A DNA stretch of 64,000 nt from contig JANQMH010000069.1 in assembly GCA_028280195.1 (NCBI GenBank), positions 18,985 through 82,984 on the forward strand, given 5' to 3'. Made by a program: the position numbers and the translations under genes. The notes beneath the pieces were generated by a model. It ran no database searches, was not told the origin of the DNA, and saw only the letters and a list, made by a program, of their open reading frames with translations. Within the stretch, counting starts at the first letter, position 1. The number at the start of each line of letters is the position of its first letter. The stretch is from Exilibacterium sp. GTDB taxonomy: Bacteria; Pseudomonadota; Gammaproteobacteria; Pseudomonadales; Cellvibrionaceae. Shown one piece after another: positions 9,041-17,890 of the stretch.

Positions 9041-10447
9041 ATGACAGCTAATGTAAAAATCGTAGAAAACTTCAGCGACTACAAAGTCCGCGATATCAGC
9101 CTGGCCGACTGGGGCCGCAAGGAAATCGATATCGCCGAAGGTGAAATGCCGGCGCTGATGGCGCTGCGCCGCAAGTACAAACAGTCGCAACCGCTGGCCG
9201 GCGCCAGGATTATGGGTTGCATCCATATGACCATCCAGACCGCGGTGCTGATTGAAACGCTGGTGGAGCTGGGAGCGGAAGTGCGCTGGTCGTCCTGTAA
9301 TATCTTCTCCACCCAGGACCACGCCGCCGCAGCCATCGCCGCCGCCGGTATTCCGGTGTTTGCCTGGAAAGGCGAAACCGAAGAGGAGTTCTGGTGGTGC
9401 ATCGAGCAGACCATCGTCAAAGACGGCCAGGTCTGGAACGCCAATATGATCCTCGACGACGGCGGCGATCTGACCCAGATGGTCCACGATAAACACCCCG
9501 AGTTGTTGAACCATATCCACGGCATCTCCGAAGAAACCACCACCGGTGTCCACCGCCTGGTGGAAATGATGGAAAAAGGCGAGCTGCTGGTGCCGGCCAT
9601 CAACGTCAACGACGCGGTGACCAAGTCGAAAAACGACAACAAGTACGGTTGCCGCCACAGCCTCAACGACGCCGTCAAGCGCGGTACCGACCACCTGCTG
9701 TCCGGCAAAAAAGCGCTGGTGATCGGCTACGGTGATGTCGGCAAGGGTTCCGCCGCGTCACTGCGCCAGGAGGGCATGATCGTCAAGGTAACCGAGATCG
9801 ATCCGATTTGCGCCATGCAGGCCTGCATGGACGGCTTCGAGGTTGTCTCCCCTTACAAAGACGGCAACAACACCGGCAGGCCCGAGGATATCGACACGGC
9901 GCTGCTGCAGAATACCGACCTGATCGTCACCAGCACCGGCAATATCAATGTCTGTGATGCGCCCATGCTGCAGGCGGTCAAAAACGGCGCAGTGGTGTGC
10001 AATATCGGCCACTTCGACAATGAAATCGACACCGCCTATATGCGCGACAACTGGAGCTGGGAAGAAGTCAAACCCCAGGTGCACAAAATCTACCGCGCCG
10101 CCAGCAAGGAGCAGGCCGGCGGCGACCATATTCTGCTGCTGTCCGAAGGCCGCCTGGTCAATCTGGGCAATGCCACCGGCCACCCCTCGCGCATCATGGA
10201 CGGCTCGTTTGCCAATCAGGTACTGGCACAGATTTATCTCTACGAAGCCAAATTCGCCGATCTGCCGCAAAGCGAGAAAGCCGCCAAGCTCTACGTCAAA
10301 GTGCTGCCGAAGAAGCTGGATGAGGAAGTGGCGCGGGACATGGTCGAGGGATTCGGCGGTGTTGTCACCAAGTTGACCAGGGACCAGGCCGACTATATCA
10401 ACGTCAACCCCGAGGGTCCGTTCAAGCCGGATACCTATAAATATTGA
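9041..10447 (+). CDS. ahcY: adenosylhomocysteinase (S-adenosylhomocysteine hydrolase)
   Basis: Splits S-adenosylhomocysteine to adenosine and homocysteine, removing the inhibitor left by methyl transfer; NAD is a bound cofactor. At 468 aa it is the long bacterial form with the insertion absent from the shorter types. Seen are the substrate region [38 protein letters not shown], the NAD motif [10 protein letters not shown] (about residue 230), GHFDNEID and the C-terminal [10 protein letters not shown]. It starts 44 bases after metK, leaving no room for an SAH riboswitch, which precedes this gene in some relatives. Confidence 0.98.
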   Translation: MTANVKIVENFSDYKVRDISLADWGRKEIDIAEGEMPALMALRRKYKQSQPLAGARIMGCIHMTIQTAVLIETLVELGAEVRWSSCNIFSTQDHAAAAIAAAGIPVFAWKGETEEEFWWCIEQTIVKDGQVWNANMILDDGGDLTQMVHDKHPELLNHIHGISEETTTGVHRLVEMMEKGELLVPAINVNDAVTKSKNDNKYGCRHSLNDAVKRGTDHLLSGKKALVIGYGDVGKGSAASLRQEGMIVKVTEIDPICAMQACMDGFEVVSPYKDGNNTGRPEDIDTALLQNTDLIVTSTGNINVCDAPMLQAVKNGAVVCNIGHFDNEIDTAYMRDNWSWEEVKPQVHKIYRAASKEQAGGDHILLLSEGRLVNLGNATGHPSRIMDGSFANQVLAQIYLYEAKFADLPQSEKAAKLYVKVLPKKLDEEVARDMVEGFGGVVTKLTRDQADYINVNPEGPFKPDTYKY

Positions 10448-10471
10448 TACCTGTAAATACTGATCCGGCTC

Positions 10472-10509
10472 GAATAGCGGGGCGGCACCAATCGGTGGTC
10501 CCGCTATTC
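10472..10509 (+). other. stem-loop between ahcY and metF
   Basis: GAATAGCGGG pairs with CCCGCTATTC, and a second inner pairing CACC/GGTG lies between. There is no T-run after it, so it may be a processing or attenuation hairpin inside a metK-ahcY-metF transcript and not a normal terminator. Confidence 0.5.
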
Positions 10510-10548
10510 ACAGCCCGGAATTTAAACTACCAGCAGTAAGAAAACGCC

Positions 10549-11391
10549 ATGAGCGACAAGCAAGATCTGCATCTGAGTTTTGAATTCTTCCCGCCGAAAA
10601 CGCCGGCCGGCCACGAAAAACTGGCTGCGGTGTGCGAGCAGCTGGCTCAGTTCGGACCGGAATACTTTTCCGTGACTTACGGCGCCGGCGGCTCCACCCG
10701 CGACAATACCAAGGGCACGGTTTTCGGCATCAAGGAAAAAGGCCTGGCGGTAGCCCCGCACCTGTCGTTCGGCGGCGACAGCGAGGCAAATACCCGCGCG
10801 CTGCTGGGGCAATACCGGAGCGCCGGTATCGATCGCATTGTGGCGCTGCGCGGCGACATGCCCTCCGGCATGGGCGGCGCCTCGCAGCTCGTCTACGCCA
10901 ATCAGCTGGTGGCCTTTATCCGCGAGCACTTCGGCGACCAGTTTCAACTGGCGGTGGCCGCCTACCCGGAAATACACCCGGAAGCGAAAAGCTATGATGC
11001 CGACGTGGGCTTCTTAAAAGGCAAGTTCGACGCCGGCGCCGACAGCGCCATTACCCAGTACTTCTACAACCCGGACGCCTATTTTTATTTTATCGAGCAG
11101 TGCCGGAAGCAGGGCATTACCCAGCCGGTCTATCCGGGCATCATGCCGATTACCAATTTCAAGAATCTGGCGCGCTTCAGCGATAACTGCGGCGCCGAGA
11201 TTCCGCGCTGGCTGCGCAAGCGTATGGAAGGCTTTGGCGATGATACCGACAGTGTCAAAGCGCTGGGGCTGGACCTGGTGACCGAGCTGTGCGAAACACT
11301 GCTGGAAAACGAGGCACCGGGGCTGCATTTTTACACCATGAACCAGGCCGAGCCCACAGCGTCGATTTTGCGCAACCTGGGTTTGAGTTAA
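10549..11391 (+). CDS. metF: methylenetetrahydrofolate reductase
   Basis: FAD-dependent enzyme that reduces 5,10-methylene-THF to 5-methyl-THF, the methyl donor for methionine synthesis. The 280-aa TIM-barrel protein has FEFFPPKTP at the start (catalytic Glu region), SVTYGAGGSTRDNT, the flavin-binding ALRGDMP (about residue 102), and GADSAITQYFYN (about residue 165). It is third after metK and ahcY and is probably co-transcribed with rsmE, which begins 18 bases later. Confidence 0.97.
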   Translation: MSDKQDLHLSFEFFPPKTPAGHEKLAAVCEQLAQFGPEYFSVTYGAGGSTRDNTKGTVFGIKEKGLAVAPHLSFGGDSEANTRALLGQYRSAGIDRIVALRGDMPSGMGGASQLVYANQLVAFIREHFGDQFQLAVAAYPEIHPEAKSYDADVGFLKGKFDAGADSAITQYFYNPDAYFYFIEQCRKQGITQPVYPGIMPITNFKNLARFSDNCGAEIPRWLRKRMEGFGDDTDSVKALGLDLVTELCETLLENEAPGLHFYTMNQAEPTASILRNLGLS

Positions 11392-11409
11392 CCCGGCAAG
11401 TCCGGCCTT

Positions 11410-12141
11410 ATGCGTCTCACGCGTATCTATACGCCTCAACACCTCACACTGAAGCAAAAGCTGGCACTCGAGGCGGGCGCATCCCGGCATATTGCCAAAG
11501 TACTGCGCATGCGGGCGGGGCGCGAACTGGTGGTGTTCAACGGCCAGGGCGGCGAATACCGGGCGCAGATCACCGCAGCCGGCAATAACGCCGTCGAGGT
11601 CATATTGACGGATTTTTCCGCCGTCGACAGAGAGTCGCCGCTGGCGATAACGCTCGGCATCGGCATCTCCCGCGGCGACCGCATGGACTGGGTGATTCAA
11701 AAGGCGGTGGAGACGGGTGTGGCCGCAATCGCCCCGCTGTTTACCGAACGCACGGAAGTCAGGTTAGCCGCAGAGCGCCTGCAGAAAAAACACCGCCACT
11801 GGCAGCAGGTGATGATCAGCGCCTGTGAGCAGTGCGGCCGCAACCGGCTGCCGCAAATCGCACAGCCGCAGCTGCTGCAGCCCTGGCTGCAGCAGGCCGC
11901 CGCGGATAAAAAATTCGTTCTACACCATAAAGCCGGCCGCCATCCGCTCGATGCCGGCGCAGAGCCGGCTTCGGTGGCGCTGCTGATCGGCCCCGAAGGC
12001 GGACTGGCCGGGCCGGAAATCGATGCCGCCGAAGGCCACGGCTTCGAAGCGCTGGCGCTCGGGCCGCGGGTATTGCGCACCGAAACCGCGCCGCTGGTGG
12101 CCATTGGCATACTGCAGCAGCTGTGGGGTGATATTCCCTGA
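11410..12141 (+). CDS. rsmE: 16S rRNA m3U1498 methyltransferase
   Basis: SPOUT-class methyltransferase that methylates U1498 of 16S rRNA using SAM. The 243-aa protein shows the N-terminal PUA-like part with HIAKVLRMRAG, then KAVETGVAAIAPLFTERTEV, and the C-terminal trefoil-knot signature LLIGPEGGLAGPEID followed by LGPRVLRTETAPLVAI. It follows metF closely; association with SAM-cycle genes makes sense but is also a common chance neighbour. Its stop faces the stop of the TonB receptor gene on the other strand. Confidence 0.96.
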   Translation: MRLTRIYTPQHLTLKQKLALEAGASRHIAKVLRMRAGRELVVFNGQGGEYRAQITAAGNNAVEVILTDFSAVDRESPLAITLGIGISRGDRMDWVIQKAVETGVAAIAPLFTERTEVRLAAERLQKKHRHWQQVMISACEQCGRNRLPQIAQPQLLQPWLQQAAADKKFVLHHKAGRHPLDAGAEPASVALLIGPEGGLAGPEIDAAEGHGFEALALGPRVLRTETAPLVAIGILQQLWGDIP

Positions 12142-12191
12142 CAGCCCGCCGGCGGCATTAATTGCCGGGTCTGGTGGTGCCGGAGCCAGCG

Positions 12192-14270
12192 CTAAAAGCG
12201 ATAGCTGACCCGCCCGTAAATATTTCTGCCAGTACCATATAAGCGCTCACCCACCGCAAGTTCTCCGCCCGCCACCCGGTTATACCCGGCAAGATGATTG
12301 CGATGCGCCTTATCAAATACATTGTCAATACCGCCACTCAAAGTCAGCTGCCTGGTGACATCGTAGAAAGCCCGCAGGTTAACCAGCCCGTAACCGGCGG
12401 TTTCCTCTTCACCATTGAACTCGGCAACCCGGGACTGCTCGGCATAAAGCTCCGATTCCAGCGTTACCGAGTAATTCGTCTGCTGATAGGTCAGGCCGAT
12501 GCGCCCGTTAAGCGGCGCGATGCGGTACAGGTCATCGCTGACGTCGGTGCGCTCACCCCTGACATAGCTGACATGCCCGTCGAGCCGCAGCGTATCGCTC
12601 AACTGATAGCTGTAAAGCGCATCGATACCATAGATCTCCGCCTCCACATTGTTGAACTGCAACGCCGGGTTGCCGCCCATCATCATACTGACCCTGTTGG
12701 CAGTGGCATTGGTGGTGGGCGTACCCTGGATAAAGTCATCGATATCGCGGTAGAAAAGCTCCGGGGAGATGGAGAAAGTGCCGTTATCGAATGACAATCC
12801 CAAATTGATTTCATGGGCGACTTCGCTGTCCAGCGACAGGTTGCCGATATAACTGCGGCCGTCCGCCAGGCCGCCGGTGCTCTGCATCGGCAGCCACAGG
12901 TAGCGCTCCTGATAGCTGGGCGCCCGGGTCTTGCGCGCCAGCCCGGCATGCAGGCCCAGGCCGTTTTCCAGCCGGCGGGCATATTTCACGACCCAGTCGG
13001 TATTGCGGTAAGTCTCGCTGCGGTCGGCACCGTTAAACGCGGCCGCCAGGGCATTGGCGTTGGTCATCATCATCACCGGCATGCCGCTGGCCGAAACCGG
13101 GTCGGCATCGGTGTTGATGGTGTTAAAACGCAGCCCCAGCTCCAGCGACCAGTCCGCCTGCCGCTGCACCCACTCGCCAAACAGCCCGTAAGTATTGCGA
13201 ACCGGGTCGTTAAAGTTTTCAATCGCAAACAGGGGATTATTCGGGTTGCTGACATCGGCATTGTGGATCTCTTCGTTGACGTCCACACCGAAGGTAAATT
13301 CTCCCTGCCACAACGGCCGATTGGCTTTGAGGGCATAGTCCAGGGTGCGGCCGGTGGTATGGGCGGAGCGATAGCCCATCGGGCTGGCCGGTGCCTGGCG
13401 CAGGGTGAAGTTGTCCATGCCGTGGTCGGCGTGGCTGTAGCTGATATGGCCGAAAACGCTGGTCTCACCGATGGCGGTGCTGAAATTGACGGTGGCGATA
13501 TCGCTGTCTATGTAAACGATGTCCATCGGCAGCGCCGGCGTGCCGCTGATATTGGTTTCATTGCGCCCCACGCTAATGGAGAACTCGTTGCCGTTGCGCT
13601 GGTAGCCGTAATGCAGGTTGTAGCGGTCGCGATCGTACTCGGTGGCCGCAATCGCTTTGTTGCCCTCGAATTTGCTGTCGTTGCCGTTATCGTAGCCGGC
13701 GATCAAGGCCACCTTGTGGTGCTGGTTGGCGCCGTAAACCAGAGCGCTGGCGCTGATACCGTCGTTCAGGCCGCTGTAGCTGGTGTCGATATGGCTGTGC
13801 AACTCGGCTTCCGGGCCATCACTGAAGTCGCCGTTGCGGGTGACCGCTTCAATATGGCCACCGAGGGTTTCCTGGGCGGCGGATACCGAAACAATGCCGC
13901 GGTTGACACGCAGCTCGCGCAGCAGGGTTTTAGGCGCGTAAGACAGCGGCGAGTCCATGCTGTTGGGCCCGCCGTTGGCCAGCACCGCGCCATCGACGGC
14001 CACACTGACCCGATCGCCATAGGTGCCGCGGTACTGGGCGATACCAACCAGCGGGCCATTGCTATTGACATTGGCGCCGGGCACGCGCCGCAGCAGGGTG
14101 GCGGTATCGGCACTGATACTGACTTCGGGTTCGACGCTGGTGGCATCGGGCGCCGCCAGCGCCGATTCAACTACCACAATTTCCGGCAATTGGCCGCGAC
14201 CTTCGGCGGCGATAGACTGAGCGGCCACGGCGGCCGCCAGGGGCAGGTAGGCAAACGTCTTTATATTCAC
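12192..14270 (-). CDS. TonB-dependent outer membrane receptor, possibly copper
   Basis: 692 aa with a signal peptide (MNIKTFAYLPLAAAVAAQSIAA), then a plug domain (about 45-160, with the segment GDRVSVAVDGAVL) and a 22-strand-type barrel ending in GRVSYRF, the C-terminal Phe typical of outer membrane proteins. Met-rich stretches at about residues 395 (MPVMMM) and 527 (SMMMGG) recall copper receptors of the OprC/NosA type, which use Met residues for copper binding. The metal is an inference. Transcribed alone, convergent with rsmE; no recognised metal-regulator site was found in the 143 bases upstream. Confidence 0.88.
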   Translation of the reverse strand: MNIKTFAYLPLAAAVAAQSIAAEGRGQLPEIVVVESALAAPDATSVEPEVSISADTATLLRRVPGANVNSNGPLVGIAQYRGTYGDRVSVAVDGAVLANGGPNSMDSPLSYAPKTLLRELRVNRGIVSVSAAQETLGGHIEAVTRNGDFSDGPEAELHSHIDTSYSGLNDGISASALVYGANQHHKVALIAGYDNGNDSKFEGNKAIAATEYDRDRYNLHYGYQRNGNEFSISVGRNETNISGTPALPMDIVYIDSDIATVNFSTAIGETSVFGHISYSHADHGMDNFTLRQAPASPMGYRSAHTTGRTLDYALKANRPLWQGEFTFGVDVNEEIHNADVSNPNNPLFAIENFNDPVRNTYGLFGEWVQRQADWSLELGLRFNTINTDADPVSASGMPVMMMTNANALAAAFNGADRSETYRNTDWVVKYARRLENGLGLHAGLARKTRAPSYQERYLWLPMQSTGGLADGRSYIGNLSLDSEVAHEINLGLSFDNGTFSISPELFYRDIDDFIQGTPTTNATANRVSMMMGGNPALQFNNVEAEIYGIDALYSYQLSDTLRLDGHVSYVRGERTDVSDDLYRIAPLNGRIGLTYQQTNYSVTLESELYAEQSRVAEFNGEEETAGYGLVNLRAFYDVTRQLTLSGGIDNVFDKAHRNHLAGYNRVAGGELAVGERLYGTGRNIYGRVSYRF

Positions 14271-14413
14271 GGGAAATCCTGTGCTGCACTGATATTGGGC
14301 AAAGCAAAGCGCCCATCATAATCACTTCTGCCGCGGCGGGCCTGTGACAAAATGTCGCAACCCGGCCGCAGGGGCAGAGGAAAGAGTGTTCAAACTGCAG
14401 CAAATGGATGGAT

Positions 14414-15580
14414 CTATCGCTTATCTGCGGTGCCTTCGGCGCAAAAGCCGGCGCTCAGGGCTTCGACGATCCGCTGCGCGGCTCTGCCATCGCCATAGGG
14501 ATTATGGGCCACAGACATTTTCCGGTAGCAGGCCTGATCCAGTAACAGGGTCTCCACCTGGCGGATAATAGCCCCGGCATCGGTGCCGACCAGCACCACA
14601 GTGCCAGCCGCTACCGCCTCGGGCCGCTCGGTGACAGTGCGCATCACCAGTACCGGCTTACCCAGTGAAGGCGCCTCCTCCTGAATGCCGCCGGAGTCGG
14701 TAAGAATCAGATCGCAGCGGTCCATCAGCCAGACAAAAGGCGCATAGTCCTGGGGCTCGATCAAGAAGATGTTTTCAGTATCGCCCAGCAACTGATTGAC
14801 AGGCCGCTGCACATTGGGGTTCAGGTGTACCGGATAGACCAGGTCCCAGTCGGGGTGACTCTGCGCCAGCGTTTTAATCGCCGTGCAAAGGTCGATAAAG
14901 CCTTGGCCGAAATTTTCCCGCCGGTGACCGGTAATCAAAATAAAGCGCCGCCGGCTGTCGGTAATGCGTTGATAAAGCCGCTCGCCCAACAGCCGGCGCC
15001 AGTGCTCACTGCCGGCGGCGGCAACCTTGTCACGCACCATCAGCAGGGCATCCACCACCGTATTGCCGGTTACGAAAATTTTCTCCGCCGGCATGCCTTC
15101 CGCCAGCAGGTGATCGCGGGCGCCCGCTGTCGGCGCGAAGTGGTAGTTGCAGATGCGGCTTACCAGACTCCTGTTTGCCTCTTCCGGAAAAGGTGCGCGC
15201 AGATTGCCGCTGCGCAGCCCGGCCTCGACATGGCCGACCGGGATATGCTGGTAAAACGCCGCCAGCCCGGCGGCAAAGCAGGTGGTGGTATCACCGTGCA
15301 CCAAGACCAGATCGGGTTTCGCCTGCCGCAACACTGTGCGCAGGTTCAGCAGTACACCGGCGGTGATGTCGAACAAGTCCTGCCCGGGCTTCATCAAATC
15401 CAGGTCGTAATCCGCCTCGATGGCAAAAATCTGCATGACCTGATCCAGCATCTGCCGGTGCTGGGCGGTCACGCAGACGCTGGACTCAAAGCCTTCGGCC
15501 CGGCGCAGCTGCAGGACCACCGGCGCCATTTTGATCGCCTCCGGCCGGGTGCCGAAAATGCTCATTACCTTGACGCTCAT
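14414..15580 (-). CDS. wecB: UDP-N-acetylglucosamine 2-epimerase (non-hydrolysing)
   Basis: Converts UDP-GlcNAc to UDP-ManNAc for surface polysaccharide synthesis. The 388-aa length is normal. Marks: FGTRPEAIKMAPV at the start, LVHGDTTTCFA (about residue 95), GHVEAGLRSGN, and the nucleotide-binding LTDSGGIQEEAPSLGKPVLV near residue 290. Its start overlaps the wecC stop by 4 bases, so the two are translationally coupled and act in sequence. Confidence 0.96.
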   Translation of the reverse strand: MSVKVMSIFGTRPEAIKMAPVVLQLRRAEGFESSVCVTAQHRQMLDQVMQIFAIEADYDLDLMKPGQDLFDITAGVLLNLRTVLRQAKPDLVLVHGDTTTCFAAGLAAFYQHIPVGHVEAGLRSGNLRAPFPEEANRSLVSRICNYHFAPTAGARDHLLAEGMPAEKIFVTGNTVVDALLMVRDKVAAAGSEHWRRLLGERLYQRITDSRRRFILITGHRRENFGQGFIDLCTAIKTLAQSHPDWDLVYPVHLNPNVQRPVNQLLGDTENIFLIEPQDYAPFVWLMDRCDLILTDSGGIQEEAPSLGKPVLVMRTVTERPEAVAAGTVVLVGTDAGAIIRQVETLLLDQACYRKMSVAHNPYGDGRAAQRIVEALSAGFCAEGTADKR

Positions 15581-16785
15581 GAGAGAATACCGCGGGTGTC
15601 GATCACCACTTTCTCGTGCAGATCCTGGGGTTTGATACGCCGGAAGGGCTTGTGGTCCACCAGAATCACCACGATATCGGCGCGTGCAATCACCTCCTGA
15701 TAAGGCAGCAGGTCGAAGTCGCCGTGCCCTTTCAGATTCGGCTCGGCAACCAGCAGCTGGCCGACCTCTTCGGCCTGCAGCTGGTTGACGATATCCAGGG
15801 CCGGCGACTGGCGCAGGTCGTTGACATCGGCCTTGAAGGCAAGCCCCAGACAGCCGATAACGGGGTGCTTGAATTTTTCCGCGCTGCTTCTGACTTTGCG
15901 GGTAACCCAGTCGGGCTTGGCGTCATTGACTTCGCGCGCGGTTTTGATCAGCCGCGAAACCCGCGGCGCGCCGGCGACGATAAACCAGGGGTCGACGGCG
16001 ATGCAGTGGCCGCCCACGCCGGGGCCCGGCTGCAGGATATTAACGCGCGGATGGCGGTTGGCCAGGGTAATCAGCTCCCACACATTGACACCCTGCTGAT
16101 CGCAGATCAGCGACAGTTCGTTGGCAAAGGCAATATTGACATCGCGAAAGGCATTCTCCGTCAGCTTGGCCATCTCCGCGGTACGCGAATCGGTGGCGAG
16201 AATTTCACCGCGTACAAAGGTGTGATAGAAATCGGTGGCTTTCTCCGTGGCCAGTTCGTTCACGCCGCCGACAATGCGGTCGTTCTCCACCAGTTCGGTG
16301 AGAATCCGCCCCGGCAACACGCGCTCCGGGCAGTGGGCCACAAACACCTGCTCATCGATATTGTGCCCGGACTCATCCAGAATCCGCGCCACCACATCCT
16401 CAGTGGTGCCGACCGGACTGGTGGACTCGAGGATAACGATATTACCGGGCTGCACAAACGGCGCGATGCTGCGGGTGGCCGCTTCGATATAACTCACATC
16501 GGGCTGACGTTGCTCTTTAAAGGGAGTCGGCACCGCAATAATGAAAATATCCGCAGCGGCCGGCTCCTGTGCAGCGGTCAAACGGCCCGACTGCACGGCA
16601 GATTTGACCAGAATATCCAAATCCGGCTCGACAATGTGGATATTGCCCTGATTAATGGTCTCCACCACCGCCTGGTCGACGTCAACGCCATGTACCTGAA
16701 AGCCCTTGGTACCCAGTAGGGAGGCGGTGGGCAGGCCGATATAACCCAGGCCGACGACACATACTCGGGTATTACTGATTTCCAC
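15577..16785 (-). CDS. wecC: UDP-N-acetyl-D-mannosamine dehydrogenase
   Basis: Oxidises UDP-ManNAc to UDP-ManNAcA with NAD. The 402-aa protein has the Rossmann motif VVGLGYIGLPTASLLG at the start, ESTSPVGTT (about residue 120), AELMKLTENAFRD-like AEMAKLTENAFRD and the catalytic Cys in GVGGHCIAVDPWF (about residue 258). It is the first gene of the wecC-wecB pair. No glycosyltransferases or Wzx/Wzy genes are in view, so the polysaccharide it serves cannot be named. Confidence 0.96.
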   Translation of the reverse strand: MEISNTRVCVVGLGYIGLPTASLLGTKGFQVHGVDVDQAVVETINQGNIHIVEPDLDILVKSAVQSGRLTAAQEPAAADIFIIAVPTPFKEQRQPDVSYIEAATRSIAPFVQPGNIVILESTSPVGTTEDVVARILDESGHNIDEQVFVAHCPERVLPGRILTELVENDRIVGGVNELATEKATDFYHTFVRGEILATDSRTAEMAKLTENAFRDVNIAFANELSLICDQQGVNVWELITLANRHPRVNILQPGPGVGGHCIAVDPWFIVAGAPRVSRLIKTAREVNDAKPDWVTRKVRSSAEKFKHPVIGCLGLAFKADVNDLRQSPALDIVNQLQAEEVGQLLVAEPNLKGHGDFDLLPYQEVIARADIVVILVDHKPFRRIKPQDLHEKVVIDTRGILS

Positions 16786-17123
16786 TGTCTCGATATCCCT
16801 TGGCGGAGCAGAACAGCAAAATGTAAGGGGGCTTTATTAAGGGATTATGACCGGGAGGGAGCTAACGGCCAACTGGGCGCCTTTTTGTATGCACAATCTG
16901 ACAGGGCGCTAAACGATACGGTTCACGCCCTAACCTGCAGTGATACTCGGACCCAAGGCGAAGTTTTGGTAGTTGCCCGGCCGTTTCTACAACGGTACCG
17001 CCGAACGTTTATCCCACTGCCGGCCAAGCACAAATCAGTGGCAGCAAAAACTGAACGTATTGACAGGATTTTTGTCGATCGTACAGAATCTGAAGACGGC
17101 GCAAAAGTAGACTGGTAAATACT
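16786..17123. other. intergenic region between wecC and a lipoprotein gene
   Basis: No gene is supported. It should hold the promoter of wecC on the minus strand and of the lipoprotein gene on the plus strand. A JUMPstart/ops element was looked for and not seen. Confidence 0.5.
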
Positions 17124-17492
17124 ATGGTGAAATCTATTGCAGGAGTACTGGCGGCTCTTCTGGGCCTGCTCGCTTTATCGGCTTGCCAATCCAGCCCCAA
17201 GCGGGAAATACCGGCACTGTTATGCGCGGAACGGGAGATGCAACCGGTTTGCGAGGCTTATAAATCCCGCAAGGTGAATACCCTGTTGCTGGAGTTGGTA
17301 GCGGACCGCGATGACGACGGCCCGCAGGTCTCCGCCAAAAGGGTGATAGACAAGCATGGCGGTGAACTACTGCTGTGGTTGCCGGTGAGCCACACGCTGG
17401 TGGTCAAGGTAAATCGGGAAGCGCTTATCGAGCTGGCGCAGTTATCAGTGGTTGAAACCATTTCTCTGGATACAGAGCGGGAATTGTATTAA
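17124..17492 (+). CDS. small lipoprotein of unknown function
   Basis: 122 aa with a clear lipoprotein signal: positively charged MVKS start, hydrophobic GVLAALLGLLALSAC and lipobox LSAC with Cys near residue 21. The mature part has two further Cys (about 34 and 43) that could form a disulfide, and a C-terminal alpha/beta stretch (SHTLVVKVNREALIELAQL). I do not recognise the family. It stands alone between wecC and a decayed deaminase gene. Confidence 0.65.
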   Translation: MVKSIAGVLAALLGLLALSACQSSPKREIPALLCAEREMQPVCEAYKSRKVNTLLLELVADRDDDGPQVSAKRVIDKHGGELLLWLPVSHTLVVKVNREALIELAQLSVVETISLDTERELY

Positions 17493-17536
17493 ACAGAACT
17501 CTCGATTGCAGCAACCGCATTGATAAGGTAGCTATA

Positions 17537-17778
17537 ATGGACAAGTTCTTGACGGCGGCGATTGAAGAGGCCGAAGCAGGGCTAAAAGAGGGTGGCATTC
17601 CGATGTGTTCGGGGACAATACTGCTGTACGGTATCCCGCACATTGTTATCGCTGAAAACATTAATTTTATGGGGAAGAAGAGCTTCTTAAATCGAGAGGC
17701 GTAAAGCTGCAAGTTTTACAGAATGCTAAACACATCGAGATGATGGGAAAGTTCACTCGGAAATATCCGCATTTGTAG
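17537..17778 (+). pseudogene. remnant of a cytosine/nucleoside deaminase with internal deletion and frameshift
   Basis: Frame 1 starts MDKFLTAAIEEAEAGLKEGG, the typical N-terminus of yeast-type cytosine deaminases, but then jumps directly to MCSGTILLYGIPHIVIAENI, which in intact members follows the PCDMC zinc motif about 65 residues later. The HxE zinc ligand and catalytic Glu are therefore gone. After NFMG the frame ends early, while the next frame continues the family C-terminus (EELLKSRGVKLQVL...IEMMGKF) to a TAG at 17776-17778, so one base was also lost near 17670-17680. It cannot encode an active enzyme. Family comparison is from memory. Confidence 0.75.
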
Positions 17779-17890
17779 AATGAAGGTATTGGCGAGTGAC
17801 TTTTATACTTGTCGGCCGCGAGAATCCGGCGTGTCGCCACGAGCTGTGAGATTTTCGCAGAGGAAGTTTCCAACGGCCTGGCTAAGCGGC

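Noticed and set aside
16786..16900. JUMPstart/ops element ahead of wecC
   Set aside because: The GGCGGTAG ops core is not present on either strand in this gap.
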